From assembly GCF_028330985.1 (NCBI RefSeq), contig NZ_JAQMUE010000112.1, positions 98,864 through 162,863 on the forward strand: DNA of 64,000 nt, in the 5' to 3' direction. Position numbers and translations under genes: made by a program. The notes below the pieces were generated by a model. It saw only the letters and a list, made by a program, of their open reading frames with translations, had not been told where the DNA came from and did not search any database. Positions 19,914 to 28,853 of the stretch are shown one piece after another. Each line of letters begins with the position of its first letter. The first letter of the stretch is position 1. The stretch is from Roseofilum reptotaenium CS-1145 (GTDB taxonomy: Bacteria > Cyanobacteriota > Cyanobacteriia > Cyanobacteriales > Desertifilaceae).

Positions 19914-21401
19914 TCATTGCTTTCTTAAACCCAGTTCGATCGCCTCAATCACAGACTCCAACACCTTCACTCGTGCATAAAGCTTATCGTTGCCAGCCAC
20001 TATTGTCCAAGGAGCATTGGGTGTATGGGTGCGGCCAATGGCCTGATTCACTGCAACCTCGTATAGTCCCCATTTTTCTCGGTTTCGCCAATCTTCATCG
20101 GTTAACTTATAGCACTTAAAAGGATCATTCTGACGGGACTCAAAGCGCTGTAACTGCTCCTCTGGACTCACATGAAGCCAAAACTTAACTAAAACATACC
20201 CTGCATCGATCAACATGGCTTCAAATTCGTTAATTTCACGATAGGCTCTCCGCCATTGGGTATCGGTGGCAAAGCCTTCAATACGTTCAACCAAAACCCG
20301 ACCATACCAAGTTCGGTCAAAAATACCAATTTTGCCGGCGGTGGGTAAATCTCGCCAAAATCGCCATAGATAATGATGCATTTTTTCCTCAGCCGTCGGT
20401 GCAGAAAAGGCTTTGACCTCATAACTGCGAGGGTCTAGATTATCGGTTAAGCGCTTAATAGCTCCCCCTTTTCCCGCCGCATCCCATCCTTCAAATAGGG
20501 CTAATACGGGCAATTTAGCCTTAAAAATCTTCAGTTGTAATTCTTGCAATCTCATTTGGGCTTTTTTGAGCCGTTTCTGATACTCTTTCTTAGAGAAGGA
20601 AGCCCTCAGATTGACCCGTGCTAGAAAATCCGGTTCTGTGGGTTCTAAATGCTCTTGGGGAGGAAGAGAAGGGGGAATGAGTTGACTTTGCCTACGATCT
20701 AGGGCTTCTCGCAGGGTAGCGGCTACGGTTTGTAAGACTTTGACTTGGGCCCAGCGTTGACAGTTGCCTTCGACTAATGTCCAGGGGGCAAACCCGGTGC
20801 TGGTTTGAATAATCATTTCTTCTGCCAGCATCTGATAGTCGTCATACCGTTTGACCTGTTGCCAATCTTCATCCCTAACTCGCCAGGCATTTAGGGTGTC
20901 TTTGGCGTAGGCTTTAAGCCGTTGCTTGAGTTCTTTTTTACTTAGATGAATCCAAAATTTGGCGATCGCACAACCATCATCGCTCATTTGCCGCTCAAAA
21001 GCGTTAAGGTGGCGCATCAGAGCGGGAACTTGAGCTTCTCGAACACGATTAAATAGCCGGTCTTCGAGAACATGGGTATACCAGCTATGGTAAAACAGCC
21101 CAATGCTGCCGTAGTGGGGGATTTTTTGCCAAAATCTCCAGAGGACAGGATAATTTTTTTCTTCGGCGTTTGGCGGCCAAATGGGATGCAGTGCAAATCC
21201 TCTGGGGTCCATATACCCAATCACTTTTTTGACTAGAGCGCCTTTACCCGCGGCTGCCCATCCTTCAAGCACGATGATCATGGGTAATTTTTTTTCCCAA
21301 CAGGCGTGTTGAAGCGATCGCAACTGTTGCATCAGATCTTCTATTTCTATTTTGTAGCGGTGCTTGTCAAGAGAGCGATCGAGATCCAGTTGCTTGAGCA
21401 T
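19914..21401 (-). CDS. pap: Polyphosphate:AMP phosphotransferase, two PPK2 domains
   Basis: 495 aa made of two tandem PPK2 domains. Transfers phosphate from polyphosphate to AMP, giving ADP. Both P-loops are present: EGWAAAGKGALVKK (about 46-59) and EGWDAAGKGGAIKR (about 304-317). The second domain has the expected FDRTWY motif after the lid; in the first it reads FYHSWY, so the Asp-Arg pair is gone and the N-terminal domain is probably non-catalytic, as described for two-domain members of this class. Single gene, downstream of psaAB on the opposite strand. Confidence 0.88.
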   Translation of the reverse strand: MLKQLDLDRSLDKHRYKIEIEDLMQQLRSLQHACWEKKLPMIIVLEGWAAAGKGALVKKVIGYMDPRGFALHPIWPPNAEEKNYPVLWRFWQKIPHYGSIGLFYHSWYTHVLEDRLFNRVREAQVPALMRHLNAFERQMSDDGCAIAKFWIHLSKKELKQRLKAYAKDTLNAWRVRDEDWQQVKRYDDYQMLAEEMIIQTSTGFAPWTLVEGNCQRWAQVKVLQTVAATLREALDRRQSQLIPPSLPPQEHLEPTEPDFLARVNLRASFSKKEYQKRLKKAQMRLQELQLKIFKAKLPVLALFEGWDAAGKGGAIKRLTDNLDPRSYEVKAFSAPTAEEKMHHYLWRFWRDLPTAGKIGIFDRTWYGRVLVERIEGFATDTQWRRAYREINEFEAMLIDAGYVLVKFWLHVSPEEQLQRFESRQNDPFKCYKLTDEDWRNREKWGLYEVAVNQAIGRTHTPNAPWTIVAGNDKLYARVKVLESVIEAIELGLRKQ

Positions 21402-21721
21402 TCGTGTATATATCCTTGTATGGTTCTGGTTCTATGATCTGCGATCGCTTCCTGATTCTTCCAATCCTTTGGCTTATTTTCAAATTTGCACCCATATCCC
21501 CTCCTGGCCAACATGGAGGAATGACTTAATTCTTTTTACATATAATTTGATACGCTAAATCCATGGTAACTTAAGAGATTTCATCATGGAATATCACTCC
21601 TACAACACTCAATTCCCTGCTCTCACTTGCGTCTAACAAGGGGCACTCAGCCCCTTGCCTCTTGATGATCGATTAGAGGAAACCTTAGAAAGAAATGGTT
21701 TCAGGATTCAGAATAGTTAAC
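21402..21721. other. Intergenic stretch without a recognised gene
   Basis: 320 bp between pap and the zinc-binding protein, both read leftward. It has AT-rich parts near 21535-21560 (TATAATTTGATACG) that may hold the pap promoter. No RNA gene or small ORF that I can support. Confidence 0.4.
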
Positions 21722-22765
21722 TTATTCATTTAAAGCGTCAGCTAAATTAGTTGCATTTTGTTCCATAATCGTCAAATACATAGTGGGTTCAGTACTGGTT
21801 GAACCTCCTGTTTCGATTGGATCAAATGTACTAACTTCAATTTTGAGATCTTGAGCTAGAGTTTCAAAGGCTTTAGTGTTTCCTTGCTGATCTTGGAGTA
21901 AGGCTTGAATCTGTTCGGCTTGCACAATTTCGATCAAGCGGCGCACATCTTCAGGAGAGGGATTTTCTTCCGGAATGTCTACCAAGAATTCAGCTCTGAG
22001 ACCATAACTCTGAGCAAAATAATTGGCAAAATCATGGAAGGTGATAAAGGTTTGTCCGGCGTAAGGTTTCAGTTGTTCGGTAATCTGAGCATCTAAGCTT
22101 TTGAGTTCCTCGATAAAAGCAGCAGCATTTTGGGTATAAACTTCTGTTCCTTCTGGATCAGCCGCAATTAAAGCATCACGAATATTTTCGACTTGCTCAA
22201 TTGCTCGTTTGGGATCGAGCCAAATATGAGGATCGAATTCTCCATGATCATGACCATGGTCGCGATCATCTTCATCACCATGGTCATGATCATCTTCGTC
22301 GCCATGGTCATGATCATCTTCATCACCATGATCGTGGTCATCATGGTCTTGTTCTGCAAACTTTAACGGTTCAATACCGGAACTTGAATCAACGATGACT
22401 AAATTGGTATTCTCCGCATTGTTAATGAGGTCATCTAGAAAAAATTCTAGTTCTAACCCATTTTTAATCAATATATCCGCTTGGGCGATCGCCTGAACAT
22501 CCCCAGGTTTAGCTTGGTAGTCATGGGGGCCGATGTTAGTTGGTAGTAATTGTATGACTTCTGCGCGATCGCCGGCCACTGCCTTCGTAAATTGGGTAAT
22601 CGGCAAAAATGTGGTCACCACCTCCAAGTCGTCTTGCTCTTCCACAACGGCTGTATTTTGCCCTGTAATGGGTTCAGTGCTGGAGTTAGAAACACAACTG
22701 ACGAGAGATAGGGCAGTGAAAACCGCGATCCCCAATTGACTTACTCTCTTTCCTGGAATGATCAT
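21722..22765 (-). CDS. znuA: Zinc ABC transporter substrate-binding lipoprotein
   Basis: 347 aa. Cluster A-I metal-binding protein that would capture zinc outside the membrane for a ZnuBC importer (not in this window). Signal peptide with lipobox ending at LSLVSC (Cys24). Conserved pieces: VVTTFLPITQFTKAVAGDRA, LLPTNIGPHDYQ with the metal-binding His, FDPHIWLDPKRA, FITFHDFANYFAQ. A His/Asp loop of about 38 residues made of repeated DHDHGDED units is inserted before FDPHIW, the usual zinc-type loop, here longer than common. A Zur/Fur-like box ends 14 bp upstream of the ATG. Confidence 0.9.
   Translation of the reverse strand: MIIPGKRVSQLGIAVFTALSLVSCVSNSSTEPITGQNTAVVEEQDDLEVVTTFLPITQFTKAVAGDRAEVIQLLPTNIGPHDYQAKPGDVQAIAQADILIKNGLELEFFLDDLINNAENTNLVIVDSSSGIEPLKFAEQDHDDHDHGDEDDHDHGDEDDHDHGDEDDRDHGHDHGEFDPHIWLDPKRAIEQVENIRDALIAADPEGTEVYTQNAAAFIEELKSLDAQITEQLKPYAGQTFITFHDFANYFAQSYGLRAEFLVDIPEENPSPEDVRRLIEIVQAEQIQALLQDQQGNTKAFETLAQDLKIEVSTFDPIETGGSTSTEPTMYLTIMEQNATNLADALNE
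22253..22345. repeat. 24-bp tandem repeat encoding the His/Asp loop
   Basis: About three to four copies of a 24-base unit (CATCTTCATCACCATGGTCA on the plus strand plus ATGAT) encode GDEDDHDH repeats of the zinc-binding protein. Such units expand and shrink easily by slippage. Confidence 0.8.
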
Positions 22766-22778
22766 GGACTTAAATTAG

Positions 22779-22791
22779 AATGATTATCATT
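22779..22791. promoter_or_regulatory. Zur/Fur-type operator of znuA
   Basis: AATGATTATCATT is a perfect 6-1-6 inverted repeat lying 14 bp upstream of the znuA start codon, and the minus strand reads ATGATAATCATT, the core of the Zur/Fur family box. With a zinc-uptake gene next to it, Zur repression in zinc-replete cells is the natural reading. Confidence 0.7.
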
Positions 22792-22824
22792 TTATTTTAG
22801 CAGTAGGAGCGAAAAATCTTTCGC

Positions 22825-24489
22825 TTACTGGCACTCTTTTTCCTCAAACCCACGATTGCCGGTCACGGAAATTAGGCAAGAAAACTCTAATACACTCTCA
22901 CCCGTTCCCTGATTATTGATAATCGTATTTCCTCCTCCTCCTTGAGAAGCCTTAACTACAATATTCCCATGGACTTGATTATTTTCAATTCTGACATTAT
23001 TCATCTCACTTGCTCCTCGATTGGTATCGGCACTGACGTAAATATTCGATTTCCCAATTGGAGCAGGTAAGAGGAGATTATCCGCGATCGTCACATGGTC
23101 AATTTCAGGAATTTTATAAATGCCAATATACGCATTACCTTGATTTCCCCGAATCACTGCCCCCTTAACCGACGTTCCTCCACAGCACTCTTGAATTAAA
23201 ATCCCTTCTCCATCCACACTCCAATACCGATTATCCATAATTTGATGGCGATACACCTCATACTCATTTCCCTCAATAGTCACCTGATGTCCTGACCAAT
23301 CAATCCCTCTATTTTCAAACGTATTAGCATTTCTGGGTTGACTTAATCCTGTCGGGTGAGTCCACACTTGTTTTCGCCGTTGATCGTGAATTTCATTGTC
23401 TTTAATCACCAATCCTTGACCGGAAGCTTGAATCCCAGAGCGCATCGTATGATAAATCCAATTATCTCGAATTGTAATTCCGTGACGAAATAATCCAGGT
23501 TGAGTCCTGGGAGTTTCTCCTAAACTGAACTGGCCAGAGCGATTCACTGCAATCCCATAATGGGCGCTATAATCGAAAGGGACACGACTACCTTGAGCAT
23601 AAGTGATAATCTTTTTTTTCTTCAGTCCTTTGACTTTATATCCCGGTTGCTCATAAGTATCGGTAATCCGATCGTTGAGGCGATTATTGGCCACTAAAAT
23701 ATGTTCATAGCCATTAATTTTGAAATTAGCACTAAAGCGACTGGCAAACCGCATCCAACCTTCTTGAAAAGAGCGATCGGGTATTCGACTGTCAGGATAG
23801 GCAACATTATTGCTACGAATGCCAAATAGGATGATATTTCGATTCTTGGCTGAGTTCAAATCTGGTAGAATCTGCACTCCTGCGCGATTAATCTCTAAAT
23901 AGACTAACCCTAGATCGCTATCCGTTTCAGGATGAGCAGTGCGAATCGTCTTAAATGCCGTATTGTTGGGAGTTCCTTCTCCCGATAGCTGGGGTTTATA
24001 CTCAGGGAAAACCAAACGGGAGCGGGGTTGAAAGTCATCGGATTTTGCTTCGGTTATCTTTGGAGGCTCTCCGCGCAGAATAATTCTATTATCTAAAACC
24101 AGATCCTCGGAAAATTGATAGGTTCCGGCAGGAAAATAGATGACTCCTCCCCCCTGTTCCATGGCTGCTGCTTTGGCTTGCTCAAACTGGCGATCGCTGT
24201 TTTCTCCCGGAAAGTCGTTAATATTATACACGCATCCCCAAGGTAAGCGATCGCTCCAGGGATAAGCGTCTTGTCCATACCAATCGGCTATTGGATTAGT
24301 TTCCAGAACTGAATAATCCGCAGGACAATCGAGATCTGCAACTTGAATAATAGATACCGGTAAAGGCTCTAGATTAATACTTTCTGGAAATAGATTCAAA
24401 AATAGAATATAACTGAGCAAGCATAAAATAGCCATCCACCCTATGCTAAAAACTAATTTCTTGTATTTCCTCCAGAATTTGCGGTTCAT
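22825..24489 (-). CDS. Right-handed parallel beta-helix protein (pectate-lyase superfamily)
   Basis: 554 aa. One N-terminal membrane helix at about 14-32 (IGWMAILCLLSYILFL) anchors it with the bulk outside. At about 80-135 it has the N-terminal part of a pectate-lyase-3 type fold (NINDFPGENSDRQFEQAKAA; GGGVIYFPAGTY; VLDNRIILRGE). Coils with N-rich turns follow (IRDNWIYHTMRSGIQASGQG; VIKDNEIHDQ; TIEGNEYEV; VRIENNQVHGNIVV). Probably acts on or binds an extracellular polysaccharide; no catalytic residues can be named. Lies 53 bp downstream of the diguanylate cyclase gene and may be co-transcribed. Confidence 0.75.
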   Translation of the reverse strand: MNRKFWRKYKKLVFSIGWMAILCLLSYILFLNLFPESINLEPLPVSIIQVADLDCPADYSVLETNPIADWYGQDAYPWSDRLPWGCVYNINDFPGENSDRQFEQAKAAAMEQGGGVIYFPAGTYQFSEDLVLDNRIILRGEPPKITEAKSDDFQPRSRLVFPEYKPQLSGEGTPNNTAFKTIRTAHPETDSDLGLVYLEINRAGVQILPDLNSAKNRNIILFGIRSNNVAYPDSRIPDRSFQEGWMRFASRFSANFKINGYEHILVANNRLNDRITDTYEQPGYKVKGLKKKKIITYAQGSRVPFDYSAHYGIAVNRSGQFSLGETPRTQPGLFRHGITIRDNWIYHTMRSGIQASGQGLVIKDNEIHDQRRKQVWTHPTGLSQPRNANTFENRGIDWSGHQVTIEGNEYEVYRHQIMDNRYWSVDGEGILIQECCGGTSVKGAVIRGNQGNAYIGIYKIPEIDHVTIADNLLLPAPIGKSNIYVSADTNRGASEMNNVRIENNQVHGNIVVKASQGGGGNTIINNQGTGESVLEFSCLISVTGNRGFEEKECQ

Positions 24490-24542
24490 AAATTTGACCG
24501 TTTTCTCCCCTCAACACTTCCGCTGGAAACATTTATAATCAA

Positions 24543-26078
24543 TCAACACAGTTCGTCATCTAAAGGATGACAACAAAATCCATTTCTCCCTAACTTCTTG
24601 GCTTGATATAATGCCTGATCGGCAGCATTAATTAGAGACTTGACAGACCAGTTATCGGATGGTATTACACTGCTAATTCCTAAACTCAACGTTACATACC
24701 GAGCGATTTCAGACTCCTCGTGTATAATCTGCAAATCAGCCATTTCTTTCTGTAAACTACGAGCTATATCGCATGCTCCATTCCGATTGGTACTGGGTAA
24801 AATTATAGCAAACTCTTCTCCACCATATCGAGCAACCAAATCCCCTGGCCTTCTCGCTGCTTTCGTCAATGCACCAGCAATTGCAATCAAACAATCATCC
24901 CCTGACAAATGCCCATAAAAATCATTATATTTCTTAAAATAATCTACATCACACAAAACCAAGGATAGGCATTTTTGTTCCCGTTTCATTCGCAACCATT
25001 CTTTTTCTAATACAGAATCAAAAACGCGTCTATTCGCTACCTGTGTCAATCCATCTCGATTAGCTAAACGTTCTAACTCTTGGTTCGCCATTTCTAGTTG
25101 TTGATACAATTTTGACTTTTCTAAAGGTGAAGCTAATTGATTAACAACTGCTTGAATTAAATCCACCAAATAATCTTGGCAGTCTTCAACGCTTAATTTA
25201 TAAAAGACCAGAATCGCCAATACTGTTTGGCTGGCAACAATGGGAACACCAAAAACTGATTTGAATTCTGACTTTTCAGCCAATTCTTTACCCACACATA
25301 AATTATCTAAATCATTACAACAATCATGAATCCATTCTGGTTTTTGAGATGTCCAAATTCTACCAGGCAAACCTTGATTAGGAGCTAAGGTGATCTGGCC
25401 ACTTTTTTCTTGAAACTCTTGAAATTTCTCTATTCCAGTTTCTAGACAAGGAATATAGGTTAACAAAGTTTCCTCATGATTAGGAATCCAGGCTTCTGCA
25501 TAATCCCACAAGATATGACGGCAGACTCGATCTAAAACTTGAGAAATAGCTAACTTGATGTCAAAAACATCATTGATTATTTTGGTGACATCTAGCATTA
25601 AACTCATCTCTCCTTGAGTTTTCTGCAATTGTCTATTCTTGATCTCTAGAAAATTATTGTTGAGTTGTAATTCTCGTTGTAAATCTCTTAATTCCAGATG
25701 ATGTTTAACCCGGGCTAAGAGTTCCTCCATTTGAAACGGTTTCGTCAAATAATCGGCTCCTCCCAGTTGAAAGGCTTTAGCCTTATCCATTCCTTCTTGA
25801 AGAGCGCTCAAAAAAATGACTGGGATATCAGAGGTTTTGGGATTTTGCTTCAATTCTTGACAAAAAAGATACCCATTCATTTCCGGCATCATGATATCTA
25901 GAAGAATTAAATCAGGCTGGAAATGGTCAAGACTGGTGAGTGCAAATTTACCATTAGCAGCTAAACGAACTTCATAACCTTGCTGTTGCAAAACGGTTTT
26001 CAGTAGTCGTAGATTTTCCGTAAAATCATCAACGACTAACAGTTGTGGAGACAGGTTAGAATTAAAAGACTGAATCAT
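24543..26078 (-). CDS. Response regulator with GAF-like and GGDEF domains (diguanylate cyclase)
   Basis: 511 aa. Receiver domain at 11-125 with the phosphoacceptor Asp61 (LLDIMMPEMNG), Asp17/Asp18 and Lys113. A GAF-type domain spans roughly 166-320. The GGDEF domain at 335-505 has an intact active site GGEEF (419-423) and an inhibitory I-site RPGD (410-413) exactly five residues before it, so it should make c-di-GMP under product feedback. Partner kinase not in the window. Upstream and co-directional with the beta-helix gene, which suggests a c-di-GMP/exopolysaccharide link. Confidence 0.92.
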   Translation of the reverse strand: MIQSFNSNLSPQLLVVDDFTENLRLLKTVLQQQGYEVRLAANGKFALTSLDHFQPDLILLDIMMPEMNGYLFCQELKQNPKTSDIPVIFLSALQEGMDKAKAFQLGGADYLTKPFQMEELLARVKHHLELRDLQRELQLNNNFLEIKNRQLQKTQGEMSLMLDVTKIINDVFDIKLAISQVLDRVCRHILWDYAEAWIPNHEETLLTYIPCLETGIEKFQEFQEKSGQITLAPNQGLPGRIWTSQKPEWIHDCCNDLDNLCVGKELAEKSEFKSVFGVPIVASQTVLAILVFYKLSVEDCQDYLVDLIQAVVNQLASPLEKSKLYQQLEMANQELERLANRDGLTQVANRRVFDSVLEKEWLRMKREQKCLSLVLCDVDYFKKYNDFYGHLSGDDCLIAIAGALTKAARRPGDLVARYGGEEFAIILPSTNRNGACDIARSLQKEMADLQIIHEESEIARYVTLSLGISSVIPSDNWSVKSLINAADQALYQAKKLGRNGFCCHPLDDELC

Positions 26079-26367
26079 GTTTTTACATAAGAGTTGTATA
26101 AGCTACAAAGTCCAACGATAAAGATAATTCTAAATTATCAGGCTCAATCATCAAGATTAAAGACATGTAAAGGGATAGAATTTAGCAACTGAGATTCAGA
26201 GGACTAAGGATCTTAATTCTCATGATATGGCATGTTCAAATAATCAGCCATGCGATCGCGCAAGGGATGGGTCGCACGATCTCCTCCTACTTCACCTCTG
26301 ACCCTAACCCCCAACTGTCAAAAGGGTTTAAAATCCAATCAGCACACCTGATATTCTCTCAAACCCT

Positions 26368-27252
26368 GTGACAACTCAACAGTTATCTCCAAAACTCTTA
26401 ACCCCTCAAACCTGGCTCTGGCAAAACCATCGAATTATCTATACGGTTCAGGGTGAGGGTATTCCCCTTGTCCTACTCCATGGTTTTGGCGGGTGTGTGG
26501 GTCATTGGCGCAAAAATATTCCCACGTTAGCCCAAGCTGGATATCAAGTGTTTGCCCTCGATTTACTAGGGTTTGGAGCTTCAGATAAACCCCCCTTAGA
26601 CTACTCCATGGATCTCTGGTATAGCCTGCTTCAGGACTTTTGGGCAACTCATATTCAACAGCCAGCCGTATGGATTGGTAATTCTATTGGCGGACTGTTG
26701 AGCTTAATGATTCTAGCCCAAACTCCAGAGCGGGGAAAGGCTGGCGTTTTGATTAACTGTGCTGGAGGATTGAACCATCGTCCTGAAGAACTGAATTTTC
26801 CCTTACGGATAGTCATGGGAGCGTTTACCCGTTTGGTCAGTTCTCCGGTTACTGGACCGTTTCTGTTTAATCAGGTGCGGCAAAAACACCGCATTCGCAG
26901 GACGCTCCATCAAGTTTATATGTCCTCTGAGGCAATTACGGATGAGTTAGTAGATTTACTCTATCAACCCTCCTGCGATCCAGGAGCACAAAAAGTCTTT
27001 GCTTCGGTATTAACTGCTTCTCCAGGGCCAAAACCAGAAGAGTTATTAACCCAGGTCAAACAGCCCTTGTTAGTCTTGTGGGGCGAAAATGACCCTTGGA
27101 CTCCCATTAGTGCAGGTAAGCTGTATCGTCGTTTGGCTCAAACCCGCGCAGATGTCGAGTTTATCTCGATTCCGAATGCGGGCCATTGTCCCCATGATGA
27201 ATATCCGGATTTAGTAAACCGGCTGATTTTAAGGGGTTTAACTCAATTTTGA
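26368..27252 (+). CDS. Alpha/beta-fold hydrolase
   Basis: 294 aa from a GTG start (MTTQQLSPKLLTPQTW); no ATG is available before the conserved YTVQGEGIPLVLLHGFGG. Nucleophile elbow WIGNSIGGLL, acid near LWGENDPW, and the late histidine NAGHCPHDE. Resembles the plant/cyanobacterial hydrolase group that includes pheophytinase-like proteins, but the substrate is not established. The hicAB pair begins 27 bp downstream on the same strand. Confidence 0.85.
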   Translation: MTTQQLSPKLLTPQTWLWQNHRIIYTVQGEGIPLVLLHGFGGCVGHWRKNIPTLAQAGYQVFALDLLGFGASDKPPLDYSMDLWYSLLQDFWATHIQQPAVWIGNSIGGLLSLMILAQTPERGKAGVLINCAGGLNHRPEELNFPLRIVMGAFTRLVSSPVTGPFLFNQVRQKHRIRRTLHQVYMSSEAITDELVDLLYQPSCDPGAQKVFASVLTASPGPKPEELLTQVKQPLLVLWGENDPWTPISAGKLYRRLAQTRADVEFISIPNAGHCPHDEYPDLVNRLILRGLTQF

Positions 27253-27279
27253 AGTCAGAATTAGAGGGCAAAGTGGTGT

Positions 27280-27504
27280 ATGCCTAAAAAAATAAGAGAA
27301 CTCAAGCAGATACTACAAAAAGCAGGATTTACTCTCTTATCCAAGCGTGGAAAAGGCAGTCATTCCTATTGGGTTCATCCTCTTTTGCACAATGCCCTCA
27401 TTCTTTCTGGTAAAGATAGCCAAGATGCCAAACCTTATCAAGAAAAAGATATTAGAGCAACGATCCAAGAAATAGAACAATTAGAACAAGAGGAAGACTT
27501 ATGA
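27280..27504 (+). CDS. hicA: HicA-type mRNA interferase toxin
   Basis: 74 aa. HicA double-stranded-RNA-binding fold with the catalytic histidine in GKGSHSYWVHP (His28 region). Cleaves mRNA when not neutralised by HicB. The stop codon overlaps the hicB start by four bases (ATGA), as in many hicAB pairs, so translation is probably coupled. Lysine-rich beginning MPKKIRELKQILQKAGF is standard. Confidence 0.9.
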   Translation: MPKKIRELKQILQKAGFTLLSKRGKGSHSYWVHPLLHNALILSGKDSQDAKPYQEKDIRATIQEIEQLEQEEDL

Positions 27505-27710
27505 AATATAGTATTATCATTCAATGGTCTGAAGAAGATAACGCTTATATTGCTAGCTTACCTGAATGGGGCAAATATGCTCGAACTCATGGCAATACTT
27601 ATGAAGAAGCCTTACAAAAGGCGAAGGAAGTGTTAGAAGACTTAATTGATAGCTATCATCAGAATAATAGACCTTTACCCCCTCCACAAGTTCTCACACT
27701 CGCTATGTAG
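27501..27710 (+). CDS. hicB: HicB-type antitoxin
   Basis: 69 aa, the short HicB form: partial RNase-H-like fold with YSIIIQWSEEDNAYIASLPEW and the G(N)TYEEALQKAKEVLEDLIDSY helix. It ends without a C-terminal DNA-binding domain, so autoregulation, if any, would need another factor. Overlaps hicA by four bases. Confidence 0.9.
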   Translation: MKYSIIIQWSEEDNAYIASLPEWGKYARTHGNTYEEALQKAKEVLEDLIDSYHQNNRPLPPPQVLTLAM

Positions 27711-27771
27711 ATCGTATGTTAGCCTCCCTAGAGATGATTTTTTCCCAATCCATACCTCTTTTTAATTGATA

Positions 27772-28734
27772 TTACGTCATCTTTAACATTCTTTGAATGG
27801 GACGTAAAGCGGCTACCTGAATCGCTTCGGGTAGGGTAATTTCTGGAGTCCGGTATTTCATCGCCAAGTACAATTTTTCTAAGGTATTCAGGCGCATATG
27901 AGGACATTCATTACAAGCACAATTATTCATCGGTGGTGCAGGAATGAATTGTTTATGGGGTGCTTCTTTCTGCATTTGATGGATAATTCCCGGTTCAGTA
28001 GCCACAATAAAGGCTGGACTGTGACTGGTTTGGGCATATTGGAGTAAAGCAGTGGTGGAACCAATATGATCGGCATGGCGGAGTACGGGAGGTTCGCATT
28101 CTGGATGGGCGATGATTTCGGCTTCGGGATGCTGCACTTTCAGTTGCACGATTTTCTTTTCGGAAAAAGTTTCATGGACGATGCAACTACCATCCCAAAG
28201 GAGGAGATCCCGTCCGGTTTGCTCCATGACATAACGTCCTAAGTTGCGATCGGGTGCAAAGATGATGGGTTGATGGGTGGGAATTTGCTCAACTATCTGG
28301 ACAGCGTTGGAACTGGTGCAGATAATATCGCTCATAGCCTTAATTTCGGCCGTACAGTTAATGTAGGAGATTACCAAATGATCTGGATTTTGGGCCTTAA
28401 ATGCAGCAAAGGCATCAGGTGGACAACTATCGGCTAGGGAGCAACCCGCATCGAGATCTGGTAAAAGCACCAATTTATTGGGGTTAAGAATTTTGGCAGT
28501 TTCGGCCATAAAGTGAACCCCAGCAAAGACAATGACTTCTGCGTCAGTATTTGCCGCTTTGCGGGATAGGCCAAGGGAGTCACCGATATAGTCGGCAATG
28601 TCCTGAATATCGGGGTCTTGGTAGTAGTGGGCCAAGACAATAGCGTTGAGTTCTCGCTTGAGAGTGGCGATCGCCTCAAAGAGGTCGTCGGGAAGTTCAG
28701 AGACGTGAGTGGGGGAGGAAACAGCAGTAAACAA
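27772..28734 (-). CDS. nadA: Quinolinate synthase
   Basis: 320 aa. Condenses iminoaspartate with dihydroxyacetone phosphate to quinolinate in de novo NAD synthesis. [18 protein letters not shown] at the N-terminus, the [12 protein letters not shown] cysteine, [16 protein letters not shown], and [20 protein letters not shown], which provide the 4Fe-4S ligands. Read leftward; aroF upstream ends in its own terminator, so nadA is separately transcribed. Confidence 0.96.
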   Translation of the reverse strand: MFTAVSSPTHVSELPDDLFEAIATLKRELNAIVLAHYYQDPDIQDIADYIGDSLGLSRKAANTDAEVIVFAGVHFMAETAKILNPNKLVLLPDLDAGCSLADSCPPDAFAAFKAQNPDHLVISYINCTAEIKAMSDIICTSSNAVQIVEQIPTHQPIIFAPDRNLGRYVMEQTGRDLLLWDGSCIVHETFSEKKIVQLKVQHPEAEIIAHPECEPPVLRHADHIGSTTALLQYAQTSHSPAFIVATEPGIIHQMQKEAPHKQFIPAPPMNNCACNECPHMRLNTLEKLYLAMKYRTPEITLPEAIQVAALRPIQRMLKMT

Positions 28735-28790
28735 GGTGAATAATAACCTAAACTATTATTACTTTCAGTTCTAATTATAGTTTATTTCAC

Positions 28791-28822
28791 TAAAAAGGGT
28801 AGGGTGGCCAACGCCCCTACCC
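28791..28822 (-). terminator. Rho-independent terminator of the rpsO-PAM68-aroF run
   Basis: On the minus strand GGGTAGGG, a ten-base loop, CCCTACCC, then TTTTTA, about 30 bp beyond the aroF stop. Confidence 0.8.
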
Positions 28823-28853
28823 AATTAGGGAATACTGATAACTCCCGAAACTC

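Noticed and set aside
22168..22398. His- or Met-rich frames on either strand over the znuA loop
   Set aside because: Shadow frames of the 24-bp tandem repeat in znuA.
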